Below, one piece after another: positions 6,086 through 8,079 of a stretch of 8,079 bases of DNA (within the stretch, counting starts at the first letter, position 1; every line of letters begins with the position of its first letter). The stretch comes from an uncultured Oscillospiraceae bacterium (lineage in GTDB: Bacteria > Bacillota > Clostridia > Oscillospirales > Ruminococcaceae), in assembly GCA_958403605.1 (NCBI GenBank), contig CATXYA010000057.1:1-8079 (forward strand), read 5' to 3'. A program made the translations under genes and the position numbers. The notes under the pieces are model-generated. The model had not been told where the DNA came from. It ran no database searches and was given only the letters and a program-made list of their open reading frames with translations.

Positions 6086-6741
6086 AGCATTGTACGGCAT
6101 GCGGGGTGGATGTGGCCACCCCGGCCACGGACTGCCCGCTGTGCGGCACGCCGCTGCAGGGCGCCGGCGAAGGGGTGGCCGCCTATCCCGTGGACCCGGG
6201 TCGCAAGAGCTATCATTTTGCCAAGCGGCTGCTGCTGTTTTTATCAGTGATGACCGCCGCGGTGTGCATCGTCGTGAATATTCTGGCGACGCCGCAGATC
6301 TGGTGGTGGCCCTTCGTGGTCACGGCGCTGGTATACCTGTGGGCCATCATCCCCCATGCCCTGCGCCGGGGCGGAAACGGCGGCGGAAAAACACTGATGC
6401 AGGTGGTGTGCGGCAGCGCGCTGGTGATCGTCCTGGATTGGGAGATCGGCTGGCGCGGCTGGTCCATCAGCTATATTGTCCCCATTTTGTTCTGTGCGGG
6501 CATCATCGCCGTCATGGTGCTGGTGGCCTGCAACCGCACCAACTGGGCCGGGTACGTGGTGTACCAAGTGGTGCTGGCGGTGCTGGGCTTTGTGCCGCCC
6601 ATCCTGTTTTTCACCGGCGTCGCCACCGCCATGATCCCGGCGCTGATCCCGGGCTTTCTGGCTCTGGCCAGCCTGGTGGGACTGGCGGTGTTCGGCGACC
6701 GCAGCATCAAAAACGAATTTCGCCGCCGCCTGCATTTCTGA
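6082..6741 (+). CDS. Zinc-ribbon multi-pass membrane protein (DUF6320-like)
   Basis: A 219-residue protein with an N-terminal zinc ribbon: Cys4-x2-Cys7 and Cys18-x2-Cys21, the second pair followed by GTPL. After a linker, about six hydrophobic segments follow (roughly 50-70, 74-93, 104-120, 126-146, 152-175, 178-200) and a basic C-terminal tail (NEFRRRLHF). The ATG overlaps the acyltransferase stop as ATGA (6082-6085), with GCGGAGG (6066-6072) upstream, so translation is coupled and equal production of the two proteins is likely. The zinc ribbon plus short helical membrane domain matches what I recall as DUF6320; this is family recall, not a search result. Function is unknown. It could anchor the acyltransferase at the membrane or handle its lipid-like substrate (inference). 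Confidence 0.78.
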   Translation: MKHCTACGVDVATPATDCPLCGTPLQGAGEGVAAYPVDPGRKSYHFAKRLLLFLSVMTAAVCIVVNILATPQIWWWPFVVTALVYLWAIIPHALRRGGNGGGKTLMQVVCGSALVIVLDWEIGWRGWSISYIVPILFCAGIIAVMVLVACNRTNWAGYVVYQVVLAVLGFVPPILFFTGVATAMIPALIPGFLALASLVGLAVFGDRSIKNEFRRRLHF

Positions 6742-6757
6742 TGCGGCGGCGCTTTTT
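6721..6757 (+). terminator. Intrinsic terminator overlapping the end of the DUF6320-like gene
   Basis: CGCCGCCGC (6721-6729) pairs with GCGGCGGCG (6743-6751); CTTTTTC follows, with the T run at 6753-6757. The left arm lies in the last codons, and the stop codon TGA (6739-6741) is in the loop, so translating ribosomes would cover the stem. The next gene starts only 23 bases later, so partial readthrough is likely. Confidence 0.75.
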
Positions 6758-6780
6758 CATCTGAGAAAGGAAGCGGCTGG

Positions 6781-7671
6781 ATGAACATTTACGCTCTGGA
6801 GCTGGACAATGACCGCAAAGGCACCGCCGCGCGCAAGCAATACATCGAAAGCCTGCTGGCCCGCTTGGAACGCCCAGACCTGGTGGTGCTGCCGGAGCTG
6901 GCCCTGTGCAGCTACCTGGGCAACGAGAGCATTTGGCAATACGCGGACCCCGAGGGCCAGGACGCCGCGGCCTGGGCCCGGGCGATGGCGGAAAAGTATC
7001 ATACCTATCTGGGAGTAGGGTATCTGGAAAAGAGCGGCGGGGAATATTACAATTCCTACCTGCTGGCGGGCAAGGGCCGCGTCTACGGCAGTGTCCGTAA
7101 AAACGAGGGCGAGGCCTACCTGTTCAAGCGCGGCGATTTTCCCCATGTCATCTCCATGCCCTTCGGCGATGTGGCGGTGGCGATCTGCTATGATGCGCGC
7201 AGAAAACACTTTTATGATGCCGTCCGTGGCCGCGCCGTCTCGCTGATCCTCTTCCCCCATGGCTCTCCCAGCGACCCCGGCAAAGCGGAAGCGGAGCAGG
7301 CGGTGGTGGACGGGTTCTGCGGGGCCTATGCGGCGGCCTTCGGGGTGCCGGTGGTGTACGCTAACAGCCGGGGAAGGCTGGAGCCGATGCTGGGCCGGAC
7401 GGGAAAGCTGATGGCGAAAGCAGGCTTTGCGCTGAATGGGATGTCCAAGATCTACAGCGCCGCCGGGAAGCCGCTGCCGTCGGCGGTGCCGGAGGCCGTG
7501 GGCTGGTGCGGCGAGCTGACGCCGCAGAAAAAACGCCGGGAGCTGCACTTTTACGGCCAGGACCTGGTGAAGGGGAACGGGCTGTTCCGGGCGTTCATCC
7601 TGAAACCGGACATCCGGGACGGTATTCGCTTTTACGAGGCGCACAAAGGCGGGGACGCGGAGCGGCGGTAG
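6781..7671 (+). CDS. Carbon-nitrogen hydrolase, nitrilase superfamily
   Basis: A 296-residue cytoplasmic enzyme with the Glu-Lys-Cys triad of the nitrilase superfamily: Glu39 in VVLPELALCSY, Lys107 in VRKNEGE, and Cys136 in VAICYDAR. HGSPS and VVYANSRG match the later conserved strands. The family hydrolyses amides, carbamoyl groups or nitriles through a Cys thioester. Length is normal. The C-terminal 70 residues are basic (PQKKRRELHFYG) and diverge from the usual ending, so the exact amidase subfamily cannot be named. The start is ATG at 6781 with SD AAAGGAAG (6766-6773), spacing 7. It lies 39 bases after the DUF6320-like gene, across a terminator, and may be expressed partly by readthrough from that operon, since no promoter is evident in the gap. 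It converges on the glycerate kinase gene. Confidence 0.88.
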   Translation: MNIYALELDNDRKGTAARKQYIESLLARLERPDLVVLPELALCSYLGNESIWQYADPEGQDAAAWARAMAEKYHTYLGVGYLEKSGGEYYNSYLLAGKGRVYGSVRKNEGEAYLFKRGDFPHVISMPFGDVAVAICYDARRKHFYDAVRGRAVSLILFPHGSPSDPGKAEAEQAVVDGFCGAYAAAFGVPVVYANSRGRLEPMLGRTGKLMAKAGFALNGMSKIYSAAGKPLPSAVPEAVGWCGELTPQKKRRELHFYGQDLVKGNGLFRAFILKPDIRDGIRFYEAHKGGDAERR

Positions 7672-7748
7672 GGGAAGGACGCCCGCGGGCCTGTTCTCCC
7701 ATCCGCAGCGGCGGCCATTGGCCGCCTGTTCGTAAAGCCTCATCCATC
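7672..7748. other. Intergenic stretch with a small inverted repeat
   Basis: No gene is visible. A perfect 7-bp inverted repeat GGCGGCC-ATT-GGCCGCC (7710-7726) is followed by TGTTCGT only, so it is at best a weak terminator for the nitrilase gene. Confidence 0.4.
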
Positions 7749-7798
7749 AAAAAAGAAAAAGGGCGCGCCGCAAGCATTTGCTTGGCAGCGCGCCCTTT
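7749..7798 (-). terminator. Terminator between convergent nitrilase and glycerate kinase genes
   Basis: The arms 7758-7775 and 7780-7798 pair through AAAGGGCGCGC with GCGCGCCCTTT and AAGC with GCTT, with one mismatch and a one-base bulge, around a 4-base loop. On the minus strand the hairpin is followed by TTTTTCTTTTTT (complement of 7749-7760), a strong tail for the glycerate kinase transcript. On the plus strand the tail is only CCCTTTACC, so termination of the nitrilase transcript here would be weaker. Confidence 0.88.
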
Positions 7799-7808
7799 AC
7801 CATTCTAT

Positions 7809-8079
7809 TTACCGGGGCAATGCGCGGCCCGCCAACAGCAGGCGCAGCGCCCGCTCGGCGGCCTGCTCCAGCAGGGAGCCTGTTTCCTGGATACATTCCG
7901 CCAGCGTCATGGGGCGCGGCGGCAGCGGCACGATGGCGTCAATGCCCTCGCCATAGACGAGCTCGGCCCCCGCGCCCATGCCGCCCACCACGGCCACCAC
8001 CGGCACCTGGGGGAACAGGTGCTTGACGCGCCGGGCCACACCCACAGGCACCTTGCCGCAGGCGGACTGCGCGTCGATG
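7809..8079 (-). CDS. Glycerate kinase (type 1, GlxK/GarK family), C-terminal end only
   Basis: The minus-strand frame is open from the window edge to the TAA at 7811-7809, giving about 89 C-terminal residues. A GTG at 8051-8049 is internal, because conserved sequence continues upstream to the edge (IDAQSACGKVPVGVAR). Family landmarks are DAQS..GKVP.GVA, then VVAVVGGMGAGAEL, GIDAIVPLP, and the final RPMTLAECIQETGSLLEQAAER segment. The enzyme phosphorylates D-glycerate with ATP to 2- or 3-phosphoglycerate, feeding lower glycolysis. The N-terminal four-fifths lie beyond the window, so intactness cannot be judged. Confidence 0.92.
   Translation of the reverse strand, partial: IDAQSACGKVPVGVARRVKHLFPQVPVVAVVGGMGAGAELVYGEGIDAIVPLPPRPMTLAECIQETGSLLEQAAERALRLLLAGRALPR

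Noticed and set aside
4838..6100. A 420-codon open frame on the minus strand opposite the acyltransferase gene
   Set aside because: Its translation is rich in His, Gln, Gly and Arg with no recognisable domain, as expected for an antisense shadow in GC-rich DNA. The plus-strand frame has clear catalytic motifs and a good SD.
6757..7743. A 328-codon minus-strand open frame opposite the nitrilase gene
   Set aside because: Low-complexity Arg/Ala/His-rich translation without domain motifs. The plus-strand frame contains the full Glu-Lys-Cys triad.
8049..8051. GTG on the minus strand as the start of a small 80-residue protein
   Set aside because: The frame continues upstream with conserved glycerate kinase residues (DAQS, GKVP), so this is an internal Val.
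1..8079. CRISPR arrays, tRNA or rRNA genes, insertion sequences
   Set aside because: No regularly spaced repeats, tRNA-like cloverleaf, rRNA-like sequence, transposase motifs or terminal inverted repeats were seen in the intergenic stretches, which are all short.

Overview
The window is GC-rich, densely packed bacterial DNA. It has Shine-Dalgarno sites close to AAAGGAGG, short intergenic gaps and strong intrinsic terminators. The gene content (a MsmX/UgpC-type sugar importer ATPase, a stand-alone TfoX C-terminal protein, a DUF1538 membrane protein beside a P-II-like protein, a DUF6320 protein) suggests a GC-rich gut Firmicute, probably of the Ruminococcaceae/Oscillospiraceae type. That assignment is an inference from family content and style. 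Six genes are complete and two are cut by the window edges.

Layout. (1) 1-735: the C-terminal part of a sugar ABC transporter ATPase, closed by a terminator. (2) 801-1058: a small TfoX C-terminal-domain protein with its own terminator. (3) 1105-3564: an AT-rich promoter region with an extended -10 and a 5' leader hairpin, then a two-gene operon of a duplicated DUF1538 membrane protein and a tandem two-domain P-II-like protein, ending in a terminator. (4) 3576-6757: a second extended -10 promoter sharing a 12-base core with the first, then a three-gene operon of an SGNH/GDSL hydrolase, a HxxxD acyltransferase of the condensation/alcohol acetyltransferase superfamily, and a zinc-ribbon multi-pass membrane protein (DUF6320 type). 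The last two genes overlap by ATGA, and the terminator stem covers the final stop codon. (5) 6781-7671: a nitrilase-superfamily C-N hydrolase. (6) 7749-8079: the C-terminal end of a glycerate kinase on the minus strand, converging on the nitrilase gene, with a strong terminator between them.

Two groups look like functional modules. The DUF1538/P-II pair resembles the layout of known P-II-controlled transporters (AmtB-GlnK, SbtA-SbtB), so a ligand-gated transporter is a reasonable hypothesis. Both partners are internal tandem duplications. The second module pairs an esterase-like and an acyltransferase-like enzyme with a membrane protein, which suggests acyl-group transfer and removal on an unknown small molecule, lipid or glycan. 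Neither substrate can be read from the sequence.
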